Source: Bacteroides mediterraneensis (GTDB lineage: Bacteria > Bacteroidota > Bacteroidia > Bacteroidales > Bacteroidaceae). Taken from it: a DNA stretch of 64,000 bases. Position numbers and translations under genes: made by a program. The notes beneath the pieces were generated by a model. That model did not search any database, had not been told where the DNA came from, and worked only from the letters and a program-made list of their open reading frames with translations. Below are positions 8,555 through 16,704 of the stretch, piece by piece (position 1 is the first letter of the stretch; every line of letters begins with the position of its first letter). Where the stretch lies: the NCBI RefSeq assembly GCF_025993685.1, contig NZ_DAJPEN010000001.1, positions 2,046,001-2,110,000 on the forward strand, given 5' to 3'.

Positions 8555-9094
8555 ATGAAAAGAGTAAGATGCCCCAAATGTGACAATTTCATCCAGTTTG
8601 ATGAAACAAAATATAAAGAAGGACAGTCACTCGTCTTTATTTGTGACAACTGCAAGAAACAGTTCAGCATCCGTATCGGCAAGTCCAAACTGAACGCGGC
8701 CAACCGCAAGGCTGAGGTGGTGGACGAAAAGGAAGGCGTGCAGGACTTCGGCAATGTACTGGCCGTAGAGAACGTGTTTGCCTACAAACAGGTGCTGCCG
8801 CTGCATGAAGGCGACAACCTCATCGGACGCCGGTGCAAGGGAAACGACATCGACATTCCCATCGAGAGCAACGACCCGAGCCTGGACCGCCGGCATTGCT
8901 ACATCAACGTCAAAAAAGACAAACAAGGAAAAATCATTTATACGCTCCGTGACAACGACAGCATCACGGGCACTTTTCTGATGAACGAAATACTGGGCCC
9001 GAAAGAGCGCGTCCGCATTGAAGACGGAGCCGTCATCACCCTCGGTGCCACAACCCTGATTCTGAGAGCGGCAGAAGGACAAACGGAAGAATAA
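8555..9094 (+). CDS. Zinc-ribbon and FHA domain protein
   Basis: 179 aa. The N-terminal CPKCDNFIQFD...CDNCKKQF is an MJ0042-type zinc ribbon with two CxxC pairs. Residues about 85-172 form an FHA domain with the phosphothreonine-binding signature IGRRCKGNDIDIP, SLDRRHCYI and DNDSITGTF(L)MNE. FHA domains bind phosphothreonine peptides and act in signalling. It starts 17 bp after the SPOR gene, so the two are likely co-transcribed. Confidence 0.85.
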   Translation: MKRVRCPKCDNFIQFDETKYKEGQSLVFICDNCKKQFSIRIGKSKLNAANRKAEVVDEKEGVQDFGNVLAVENVFAYKQVLPLHEGDNLIGRRCKGNDIDIPIESNDPSLDRRHCYINVKKDKQGKIIYTLRDNDSITGTFLMNEILGPKERVRIEDGAVITLGATTLILRAAEGQTEE

Positions 9095-9104
9095 CCGCCG
9101 CACT

Positions 9105-9112
9105 TATCTTCG
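9105..9112 (+). promoter_or_regulatory. Possible -7 element of the hydrogenase operon
   Basis: TATCTTCG, one mismatch from TAnnTTTG, 49 bp before the hydrogenase ATG. Weak on its own. Confidence 0.35.
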
Positions 9113-9161
9113 TATATACAATTTAGGATAACTATAACACTAACAAACCTTTTACTCAATT

Positions 9162-10637
9162 ATGGCTTTTACAAACAACGTAATGATTGTCCGGCACAAA
9201 CTGCTGGAAAACCTGGTTGCTTTATGGAAAGAAAATCAATTAGTAGAGAAAATCGACCGTATTCCTCTGGAACTCAGTCCGCGCCGTTCACAGCCGGTGG
9301 GACGCTGCTGTATCCACAAGGAACGTGCCGTTACCAAATATAAGCTGCTCCCGCTGCTGGGTTGGGATATGACCGACGAAACGGACGAGCTGACTCCCCT
9401 TTCTGAATATGCCCGCAAGACACTGGACCGCAAGGAACGAATCAAGGAAAACATCCTCTGTGTCATCGACGAGGCTTGTTCTTCCTGCGTGCAGGTGAAC
9501 TACGAAGTAAGTAACCTTTGCCGGGGTTGTGTGGCCAGAAGCTGCTACATGAACTGTCCGAAAGGTGCCGTGCATTTCGACAAGAAAACCGGTCAGGCAC
9601 GTATTGACCACGACAAGTGCATCAGCTGCGGTATCTGCCACAAGAGCTGTCCGTACCACGCCATCGTGTACATCCCGGTGCCGTGTGAGGAAGCTTGTCC
9701 TGTAAAAGCCATCAGCAAGGACGAACACTACATCGAACACATCGACGAAAGCAAATGTATCTACTGTGGCAAGTGTCTGAATGCCTGCCCGTTTGGTGCC
9801 ATTTTCGAAATTTCCCAAGTGTTCGACGTACTGGAAGCCATCCGCAAGGGGGAACAGGTGATTGCCATCCCAGCTCCATCGGTATTGGGACAGTTCAATG
9901 CCACCATCGACCAAGTATACGGGGCATTGAAAGAAATCGGTTTTGCCGATGTGATTGAAGTGGCCGAAGGTGCCATGCATACCACCAGCAACGAGGCACA
10001 CGAACTGCTGGAGAAACTGGAAGAAGGACAGAAATTCATGACTACTTCCTGCTGTCCGTCGTATATCGAGCTGGTCAACAAGCACATTCCGGCCATGAAG
10101 CCTTACGTATCGAGCACCGGCTCTCCGATGTATTACGCAGCTCGCATCGCCAAACAGAAATACCCGAATGCCAAGGTGGTCTTCATCGGCCCGTGTATCG
10201 CCAAACGGAAAGAGGCACAGCGCGACGAATGTGTGGACTACGTGCTGACCTTCGAAGAACTTCACCCGATGTTCCGCGGACTGGGCATCGAACTGGAAAA
10301 GGCCAATCCGTATAAGGTGGCCTACGAATCGGTCTGCGAGGCACACGGATTCGCACAGGCTGGCGGTGTGGCCGGAGCAGTGAAAGCTTACTTGGGCCCG
10401 AAAGCCAACGGCATCAAGATTATGCAGTTCTCCGACTTCACGAAGAAGAACATCGGTGTGCTCCGTGCATACGCCAAGACGGGTAAGGTAGACGCCCAGT
10501 TCATTGAAATGATGGCCTGCGAAGGCGGATGCGTGACCGGTCCGAGCGCACACAACGACCCGGTGGCCGGAAAACGCCAGTTGAACCAGGATTTGCTGAA
10601 ACGTACCCTCAAGTACGAAAACAGCAATCAGGAATAA
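9162..10637 (+). CDS. hydA: [FeFe] hydrogenase with N-terminal ferredoxin domains
   Basis: 491 aa. The N-terminal part holds Cys-rich 4Fe-4S motifs (CSSCVQ, CRGCVARSC, CISCGICHKSCP, CIYCGKCLNACP). The catalytic domain shows the three H-cluster signatures: TTSCCPSY (L1), GPCIAKRKE (L2, a variant of the usual MPCxxKxxE) and MMACEGGCVTGP (L3). It reduces protons or oxidises H2 with ferredoxin. The motif variants point to a group B-like monomeric enzyme rather than the classic group A HydA (inference). The three maturases follow directly, which makes the assignment firm. Confidence 0.93.
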   Translation: MAFTNNVMIVRHKLLENLVALWKENQLVEKIDRIPLELSPRRSQPVGRCCIHKERAVTKYKLLPLLGWDMTDETDELTPLSEYARKTLDRKERIKENILCVIDEACSSCVQVNYEVSNLCRGCVARSCYMNCPKGAVHFDKKTGQARIDHDKCISCGICHKSCPYHAIVYIPVPCEEACPVKAISKDEHYIEHIDESKCIYCGKCLNACPFGAIFEISQVFDVLEAIRKGEQVIAIPAPSVLGQFNATIDQVYGALKEIGFADVIEVAEGAMHTTSNEAHELLEKLEEGQKFMTTSCCPSYIELVNKHIPAMKPYVSSTGSPMYYAARIAKQKYPNAKVVFIGPCIAKRKEAQRDECVDYVLTFEELHPMFRGLGIELEKANPYKVAYESVCEAHGFAQAGGVAGAVKAYLGPKANGIKIMQFSDFTKKNIGVLRAYAKTGKVDAQFIEMMACEGGCVTGPSAHNDPVAGKRQLNQDLLKRTLKYENSNQE

Positions 10638-10640
10638 TCC

Positions 10641-11687
10641 ATGAAAGAATTGATAGAACGCCTTTACCGGGAGCAGACACTGGCTCCCGGTGAATTGCGT
10701 ACCCTTCTGCTGGAGTGCCGGGGGGAAGACCTCGACTTTCTCATGCAAAAGGCACGCACGGTGGCTCAAAGCCATTTCGGCAACAAAATCTATATCCGCG
10801 GCCTCATCGAAGTGGGCAATTGCTGCCACAACGACTGTCTGTATTGCGGCATCCGGAGAAGCAACCGCCACCTGGAACGCTACCGCCTGGATGAGGAAAC
10901 CATTCTGGCCTGCTGCCGCCACGGATACGAACTGGGATTCCGTACGTTTGTGCTGCAAGGAGGCGAAGACAACTATATGACCGATGAAAGGGTCACCTCA
11001 GTAGTGACCGCCATCCGCACCGCCTTTCCCGATGTGGCCATCACCCTTTCCCTCGGTGAACGCCCCACTGTTTCCTACGAACGTTTTTTTCAGGCGGGAG
11101 CCAACCGCTACCTGCTGCGTCACGAGACGCACAACGAAACCCATTACCGCCGGCTGCACCCCGACAGCATGTCACTGTCCAACCGCTTGCGGTGTCTGGA
11201 CGACCTGAAACGCATCGGATTCCAGACGGGTACCGGCATCATGGTGGGAAGTCCGGGACAAACCGTCGATAACCTGGTGGAAGACATTCTCTTCATTGAG
11301 CAGTTCCGCCCTCAGATGATTGGCATCGGACCTTTCCTGCCGCATCACGACACTCCCTTTGCTTCCTGTCCGCCCGGAAGTCTGACGCAGACCCTGACGT
11401 TGCTCTCCATTTTCCGGCTGATGCACCCGAAGGCACTGATTCCCTCGACCACCGCACTGGCCAGCCTCACGCCCGACGGACGGGAGAAAGGTATACTGGC
11501 AGGCGGTAACGTGGTGATGCCCAACCTTTCGCCGGTGGAACAACGGAAGAAATATGCCTTATACGACCACAAAGCCTCCATGGGTTCGGAAGCCGCCGAA
11601 GGATTGCGTCTGCTGGCACAACGGCTGGCAGCTATCGGATATGAAATAGATAAAAGCCGCGGAGACTATCCCGGCAAGACATTATAA
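10641..11687 (+). CDS. hydE: [FeFe] hydrogenase H-cluster maturation radical SAM protein HydE
   Basis: 348 aa, starting 3 bp after the hydrogenase stop. The radical SAM motif CHNDCLYC (CxxxCxxC) lies at about 68-75 in VGNCCHNDCLYCGIRRSN. Conserved blocks FRTFVLQGGEDNY, RHETHNETHYRRLHPDSM and GTGIMVGSPGQT follow. HydE acts on the synthon that becomes the H-cluster dithiomethylamine-bearing diiron unit. Confidence 0.95.
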   Translation: MKELIERLYREQTLAPGELRTLLLECRGEDLDFLMQKARTVAQSHFGNKIYIRGLIEVGNCCHNDCLYCGIRRSNRHLERYRLDEETILACCRHGYELGFRTFVLQGGEDNYMTDERVTSVVTAIRTAFPDVAITLSLGERPTVSYERFFQAGANRYLLRHETHNETHYRRLHPDSMSLSNRLRCLDDLKRIGFQTGTGIMVGSPGQTVDNLVEDILFIEQFRPQMIGIGPFLPHHDTPFASCPPGSLTQTLTLLSIFRLMHPKALIPSTTALASLTPDGREKGILAGGNVVMPNLSPVEQRKKYALYDHKASMGSEAAEGLRLLAQRLAAIGYEIDKSRGDYPGKTL

Positions 11688-11701
11688 CTTACATTGCAAC
11701 T

Positions 11702-13120
11702 ATGTACAAGATTGATTCTCAAAAGGCAGAGGAATTTATCTGCCACGAAGAAATTCTGGATACCCTGGAATATGCCCAAAGCAAGAGCCAGGACAAGGAA
11801 CTGATACGTTCCATCATTGAAAAGGCCCGCCTGTGCAAGGGACTCTCCCATCGCGAAGCTGCCGTACTCTTGGAGTGCAACGACCCGGAACTGGTGGAAG
11901 AAATCTACCGTCTGGCCCGCGAAATCAAGCAGAAATTCTATGGCAACCGCATCGTGATGTTCGCCCCGCTGTACTTGTCGAACTATTGCGTGAACAGCTG
12001 TACCTATTGTCCCTACCACGCGAAGAACAAGACCATCGCCCGCAAGAAACTGACACAGGAGGACATCCGCCGCGAGGTCATCGCCCTGCAGGACATGGGA
12101 CACAAACGTCTGGCACTGGAAGCCGGCGAAGACCCTATCCACAATCCACTTGAGTACATTCTGGAGTCCATCCAGACCATCTATAGCATCAAGCACAAGA
12201 ACGGAGCCATCCGACGGGTGAACGTGAACATTGCCGCCACTACGGTAGAAAACTACCGCCGCCTGAAAGAGGCCGGCATCGGTACCTATATCCTGTTTCA
12301 GGAAACCTACCACAAAGAGAACTACGAGAAACTGCATCCCAGAGGTCCGAAGAGCAACTATGCTTACCACACGGAAGCCATGGACCGCGCCATGCAAGGA
12401 GGCATTGACGACGTGGGCATCGGCGTACTGTTCGGCCTGAACACTTACCGCTACGATTTTGTGGGACTGCTGATGCATGCCGAACACCTGGAAGCGACCT
12501 ACGGCGTAGGCCCGCACACCATCAGTGTGCCGCGTATCTGCTCGGCCGACGACATCGATGCTTCTACCTTCGAGAACGCCATCTCCGACGAAATATTCCA
12601 GAAGATTGTGGCCGTTATCCGTATCAGCGTACCTTACACCGGCATGATTATCTCCACCCGTGAATCACAGCGTTCCCGCGAAAAAGTGCTGGCCCTCGGC
12701 GTATCACAAATCAGCGGTGGTTCCCGTACCAGCGTGGGAGGCTATGCCACCGAAGAACTGCCGGAAGAGAACTCGGCCCAGTTCGACGTGAGCGACCACC
12801 GCAGCCTGGATGAAATCGTGGCCTGGCTGCTGAAACTGGGCTACATTCCCAGCTTCTGTACGGCTTGCTACCGCGAAGGACGTACGGGCGACCGTTTCAT
12901 GTCGCTGGTCAAGACCGGACAGATTGCCAACTGCTGTGCCCCCAATGCCCTGATGACACTTCAGGAGTATCTTTATGACTATGCCTCACCGGAGACACGC
13001 CGTCTGGCAGAAGACATGATCCGCAAGCAGATGGAAGAGATTCCCAATCCCGCCATCCGCAAAAGAGCGTTGGAAAATCTAGAACGAATTGCCGAAGGGA
13101 AACGCGACTTCCGTTTCTAA
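11702..13120 (+). CDS. hydG: [FeFe] hydrogenase H-cluster maturation tyrosine lyase HydG
   Basis: 472 aa. The radical SAM motif CVNSCTYC sits in APLYLSNYCVNSCTYCPYH. The C-terminal domain has the auxiliary cluster ligands CTACYREGRTGDRF followed by CC 22 residues on, as in HydG and unlike ThiH. It cleaves tyrosine to supply CO and cyanide on an Fe synthon. It lies 14 bp downstream of hydE in the same operon. Confidence 0.95.
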   Translation: MYKIDSQKAEEFICHEEILDTLEYAQSKSQDKELIRSIIEKARLCKGLSHREAAVLLECNDPELVEEIYRLAREIKQKFYGNRIVMFAPLYLSNYCVNSCTYCPYHAKNKTIARKKLTQEDIRREVIALQDMGHKRLALEAGEDPIHNPLEYILESIQTIYSIKHKNGAIRRVNVNIAATTVENYRRLKEAGIGTYILFQETYHKENYEKLHPRGPKSNYAYHTEAMDRAMQGGIDDVGIGVLFGLNTYRYDFVGLLMHAEHLEATYGVGPHTISVPRICSADDIDASTFENAISDEIFQKIVAVIRISVPYTGMIISTRESQRSREKVLALGVSQISGGSRTSVGGYATEELPEENSAQFDVSDHRSLDEIVAWLLKLGYIPSFCTACYREGRTGDRFMSLVKTGQIANCCAPNALMTLQEYLYDYASPETRRLAEDMIRKQMEEIPNPAIRKRALENLERIAEGKRDFRF

Positions 13121-13148
13121 ATGTAGGACTTAAAGACTGATTAAACGT

Positions 13149-14333
13149 ATGAACGATACTCCCCGTGCCAACCGACTGCACATCGGTCTGTTTGGCAAAC
13201 GCAACGCCGGAAAGTCGTCGCTGATCAATGCCCTGACGCACCAGGACACGGCCCTCGTGTCGGAAATCCCCGGCACGACCACTGACCCGGTTTTCAAGGC
13301 CATGGAAATCCATGGCCTCGGTCCTTGCGTGTTCATTGATACGGCCGGATTCGACGATGAAGGCGAACTGGGCGAACTTCGCATCCGCCAGACACAGCGT
13401 GCGCTGGAAAAGACAGACATCGCCCTGATGGTCTGCACCGACGACCATTTGGACGAAGAGCTGCACTGGCAGCACCTGCTGAAGGAAAAGAATGTACCCA
13501 TCATCTGGATATTGAACAAGTGTGACCAATTGGCCGATGCCGAACAGACCATGCGCCGCATTGAAAAACAATGCGGACAAGTACCCTTATTGGTGAGCAC
13601 CCTCACCGGACAAGGGCTGGACGACATTCTGCGCAGCCTCCGGCACAAGTTGCCGGATGAAACCATGGCACAAGGCATCGTAGGCCGGCTGGTGGAAGAA
13701 AACGACACCGTCATGCTGGTCATGCCGCAGGACATCCAGGCCCCCAAAGGCCGCCTCATCCTGCCGCAGGTACAAACCATCCGGGAACTGCTGGACCGCA
13801 AATGCCTGGTGATGAGCTGTACCACCGACAAGATTGATGCCATGCTGGCTGCCCTGGCCCGTCCGCCGAAGCTGATTATCACCGACTCACAGGTGTTCCG
13901 CACGGTATATGACAAGAAACCGGCCGAGAGCCGACTCACCTCCTTCTCCGTCCTCTTTGCCCAATACAAAGGCGACATCGATTACTACCTGGAAGGAGCC
14001 AATGCCATTGCCCGGCTGACCCCGGAATCACGGGTACTGATTGCCGAAGCATGTACACATGCCCCACTGGCAGAAGACATCGGGCGGGTGAAAATTCCGA
14101 ACATGCTCCGCAAGCGCATCGGTGAAAACCTGCAAATCGACATCGTATCGGGCACGGACTTCCCGGAAGACCTGACCCCGTACGACCTGATTATTCATTG
14201 CGGGGCCTGCATGTTTAACCGTAAGTATGTGCTGAACCGCATCGACCGGGCCCGCACCCAGCAGATTCCCATGACCAACTACGGAGTGACCATTGCCTAC
14301 CTGGCGGGGATTCTGGATAAGATAGATTACTGA
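13149..14333 (+). CDS. hydF: [FeFe] hydrogenase H-cluster maturation GTPase HydF
   Basis: 394 aa. The N-terminal GTPase domain has P-loop GKRNAGKSS, switch EIPGTTTDPV, G3 DTAGFDD and G4 NKCD. The C-terminal cluster-binding motif is CTH (about residue 299) followed by HCGAC (about 355), the Cys-x-His ... His-Cys-x-x-Cys pattern that holds HydF's 4Fe-4S cluster. HydF is the scaffold on which the diiron subcluster is finished before transfer to the hydrogenase. It is the last gene of the operon, followed by a terminator. Confidence 0.95.
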   Translation: MNDTPRANRLHIGLFGKRNAGKSSLINALTHQDTALVSEIPGTTTDPVFKAMEIHGLGPCVFIDTAGFDDEGELGELRIRQTQRALEKTDIALMVCTDDHLDEELHWQHLLKEKNVPIIWILNKCDQLADAEQTMRRIEKQCGQVPLLVSTLTGQGLDDILRSLRHKLPDETMAQGIVGRLVEENDTVMLVMPQDIQAPKGRLILPQVQTIRELLDRKCLVMSCTTDKIDAMLAALARPPKLIITDSQVFRTVYDKKPAESRLTSFSVLFAQYKGDIDYYLEGANAIARLTPESRVLIAEACTHAPLAEDIGRVKIPNMLRKRIGENLQIDIVSGTDFPEDLTPYDLIIHCGACMFNRKYVLNRIDRARTQQIPMTNYGVTIAYLAGILDKIDY

Positions 14334-14349
14334 TTCACCCCTCTATACA

Positions 14350-14391
14350 AAAAGGAGTGCCACTTACCTCCAGGTAGGCAGCACTCCTTTT
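14350..14391 (+). terminator. Terminator of the hyd operon
   Basis: AAAAGGAGTGC (14350-14360) / GCACTCCTTTT (14381-14391) with an inner TACCT/AGGTA stem. Symmetric A and T flanks suit both converging genes. Confidence 0.8.
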
Positions 14392-14407
14392 CATTCATAC
14401 TACTAAA

Positions 14408-15163
14408 TTAATACACCGTTACTCGTTCTATTTCCTCAAAGCGCGGGAAAAGCAGATTGTTTTCCAGGTGAATATGCTCGAACAAGGCATCCACAAACGC
14501 CTCCAGTTCCTGCATCAGCAGACGGTAGCTGCCACAGCCATCCTGAGGCACCGCGAAATGATTCGTCAGCTGAATGATGTGCAAGTAGCGGTTTCCCTCT
14601 CCTTCGTGCTCCATCTTCATCACCCGGATAGGATTGGAAATCGTACCACAGTGCATCGGTGCCATACGCTGCCCCTGTTCCTTCGCCGCATACAGCTCAT
14701 AGAGATACGGGAACAACACATTCTCCTCTTTCTGCAAGTGCATCTCCAAATCTTCCAGCGACTCACTCACCAACGCCTTCAGTTCGTGCAGCTCCGGATG
14801 TGCTTCCCCATGCACACGCTCCACCTTTTCAAGCAATGCCAACAACTCCGGTCCATTCGCACGGATACCACGGTGGTGTATCTTCAGAATATAATCCATA
14901 AGCAAGTCCAACGGCCATGAAGCAAACGGAATCTGTCCGTTCCCAGCCTCTTCCTGACGCGTCAATGCCTGCTCTACTTCTTCCACCGACAAGCCCAAAT
15001 CGGCACAAGCCTTTTCCAGCGTCACCTCGCCATGACAGCAGAAGTCGATGCCATATTTCTTAAACACTCTAGCTGCTGCAAAGTCATCGGCTACAATTTG
15101 TCCCACACTCGTATATTTCCATTCTTTCGTTTCCATATTCTTTTCTTTTTTATTGATTTCCAT
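14408..15163 (-). CDS. Iron-sulfur cluster repair di-iron protein (RIC/ScdA/YtfE family)
   Basis: 251 aa from ATG 15163; an alternative in-frame ATG (METKEWKYTS) lies at 15136. The N-terminal ScdA domain (AAARVFKKYGIDFCCHGEVTLEKAC) is followed by a hemerythrin-like four-helix domain with His/Glu ligands (HHRGIRANGPELLALLEKVE, LQKEENVLFPYLYEL, HEGEGNRYLHIIQLTNHF, HIHLENNLLFPRFEEI). RIC proteins repair Fe-S clusters after nitric oxide or oxygen damage. The CRP/FNR-like palindrome in its promoter and the oxygen-sensitive hydrogenase operon next door fit that role. Confidence 0.88.
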   Translation of the reverse strand: MEINKKEKNMETKEWKYTSVGQIVADDFAAARVFKKYGIDFCCHGEVTLEKACADLGLSVEEVEQALTRQEEAGNGQIPFASWPLDLLMDYILKIHHRGIRANGPELLALLEKVERVHGEAHPELHELKALVSESLEDLEMHLQKEENVLFPYLYELYAAKEQGQRMAPMHCGTISNPIRVMKMEHEGEGNRYLHIIQLTNHFAVPQDGCGSYRLLMQELEAFVDALFEHIHLENNLLFPRFEEIERVTVY

Positions 15164-15180
15164 TTTATTGATTACGAGTG

Positions 15181-15225
15181 CAAAGATAAGGCCTCCCCTC
15201 CAGAAACTTTGTCACCTATGTGACA
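15181..15225 (-). promoter_or_regulatory. RIC gene promoter with CRP/FNR-like operator
   Basis: On the minus strand TATCTTTG (15188-15181) is the -7 element. The palindrome TGTCAC-CTAT-GTGACA (15210-15225) is centred about 42 bp upstream of the start expected from that element. That is the spacing of a class II CRP/FNR-type activator. The identity of the regulator is inference. Confidence 0.6.
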
Positions 15226-15292
15226 CCAACCTATAACAAAAGTTAAACCCGTGTTCTGCCGAAAAGAAGTGACACTATATGCAGAAAAACAC

Positions 15293-15300
15293 TAACTTTG
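15293..15300 (+). promoter_or_regulatory. -7 promoter element of the CobW-type gene
   Basis: TAACTTTG, 28 bp before the ATG at 15329. Confidence 0.55.
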
Positions 15301-15328
15301 CAGACACGTAAAAAAACAGAACAATAAG

Positions 15329-16594
15329 ATGAAAACAAAAGACATGCCTATACTCCTGCTCACCGGTTATCTGGGAAGCGGGAAAACCACTTTATTGAAT
15401 TATTTGCTGAGCAACCGTGAAGGAATCAAGTTTGCCGTCATCGTGAACGACATCGGTGAAGTCAATATCGATGCGGAACTGATTCAGAAAGGCGGTATCG
15501 TAGGCCAAAAGGAAGACAGCCTCGTGGCCCTGCAGAACGGTTGCATCTGCTGTACGCTCCGCACCGACCTCATCGAACAGATTTTCGAACTGATGAAAAT
15601 GCAGCGTTTCGACTATATCGTCATCGAAGCCAGCGGGGTATGTGAACCGGAGCCTATCGCCCGTACCATCTGTTCCATTCCACAACTGGGTGGAGCCTAT
15701 ACCAAATACGGAACCTGCCGCCTCGACAACATCGTGACGGTGGTCGATGCCCTTCGTCTGCAAAGCGAATTTGACTGTGGAAAGGAACTGACCCGCAAGG
15801 ATTTGGAAGAAGAAGACATTGCCAACCTGCTGATTCAGCAGATAGAGTTCTGTTCTACTATCCTGCTGAACAAAGCTTCTGAAGTCAGCCCGGAAGAACT
15901 GGCCCGCATCCGAAGTATCATCCGTAACATCCAGCCCCGTGCGGAAATCATCGAATGTGATTACGCAAAGGTAGATTTGGACAAGATTGTCGGTACCCAC
16001 CGTTTCGACTACGAAAAGGTAGCGACTTCTGCAGCCTGGATTCACGAAATAGAACGTCCGGTGACCGAGGAAGAAGAGGCCGAAGCCCATGCTCACGAAG
16101 GACATCCCCATGACCATGATCATGAAGAACACGGGCATGACCACGAGCACGAAGCGCATGAACATGACCACGAGCATGGACACCATCATCACGACCACGA
16201 ACACCACCATGACGAAGGCGAAACGGAAGAATACGGTATCAGCAGTTTCGTGTACTACCGCCGTCCGGCCTTCGATATCCATAAGTTCGACCGTTTCCTG
16301 GCAACCAAATGGCCGCGCAACGTGATTCGTGCCAAAGGGGTATGCTACTTTGCCCACAACCGTGACATGTCGTACCTCTTCGAACAGGCCGGACGCCAGA
16401 AACAGATTACGGAAGCCGGACTCTGGTATGCCACCATGCCCGAAGACGAGCTTATTGAAATGATGAAACGCGAACCTGGACTGGTGAGAGACTGGGACGA
16501 ACGCTACGGTGACCGCATGCAGAAGATTGTCTTCATCGGCCAGCACCTCGACAAGGAACAGCTGATTAAAGACTTGGATGCTTGTCTGGAATAA
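15329..16594 (+). CDS. CobW/COG0523 family GTP-binding metallochaperone
   Basis: 421 aa. G1 is GYLGSGKTTLLN, the metal-binding CxCC motif is GCICC (about residues 72-76), G3 is EASGVCEP and G4 is NKAS. A His/Asp/Glu-rich loop at about 252-298 contains dozens of histidines and would bind Zn, Co or Ni. The C-terminal CobW domain follows (GISSFVYYRRPAFDIHKF). COG0523 proteins deliver metals, often zinc, to client enzymes. Nickel delivery is unlikely to concern the neighbouring [FeFe] hydrogenase, which needs no nickel. The metal is not determined by sequence. Confidence 0.88.
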   Translation: MKTKDMPILLLTGYLGSGKTTLLNYLLSNREGIKFAVIVNDIGEVNIDAELIQKGGIVGQKEDSLVALQNGCICCTLRTDLIEQIFELMKMQRFDYIVIEASGVCEPEPIARTICSIPQLGGAYTKYGTCRLDNIVTVVDALRLQSEFDCGKELTRKDLEEEDIANLLIQQIEFCSTILLNKASEVSPEELARIRSIIRNIQPRAEIIECDYAKVDLDKIVGTHRFDYEKVATSAAWIHEIERPVTEEEEAEAHAHEGHPHDHDHEEHGHDHEHEAHEHDHEHGHHHHDHEHHHDEGETEEYGISSFVYYRRPAFDIHKFDRFLATKWPRNVIRAKGVCYFAHNRDMSYLFEQAGRQKQITEAGLWYATMPEDELIEMMKREPGLVRDWDERYGDRMQKIVFIGQHLDKEQLIKDLDACLE

Positions 16595-16616
16595 CTTGAA
16601 ACGAACTGAATAAAAA

Positions 16617-16670
16617 TATGCCTTCCTGAATCCGCCGGTTAAGCGCTTCAGGAAGGCATACTTGTTTTTT
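16617..16670 (+). terminator. Terminator between CobW-type and GH28 genes
   Basis: TATGCCTTCCTGAA (16617-16630) / TTCAGGAAGGCATA (16647-16660), then CTTGTTTTTT. It serves two converging genes. Confidence 0.8.
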
Positions 16671-16704
16671 CACCTTATATATTATTGACCTTTCCGGCCT
16701 CTAC

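Noticed and set aside
9288..10958. Open frame of 556 codons on the minus strand across the hydrogenase gene
   Set aside because: It is the mirror of a strongly biased GC-rich coding frame, is His/Val/Phe-rich with no recognisable domain, and conflicts with a clear [FeFe] hydrogenase.
15392..16546. 384-codon minus-strand frame opposite the CobW-type gene
   Set aside because: Low-complexity Val/Met/Phe-rich product generated by the complement of the His-rich loop; no start context or promoter.
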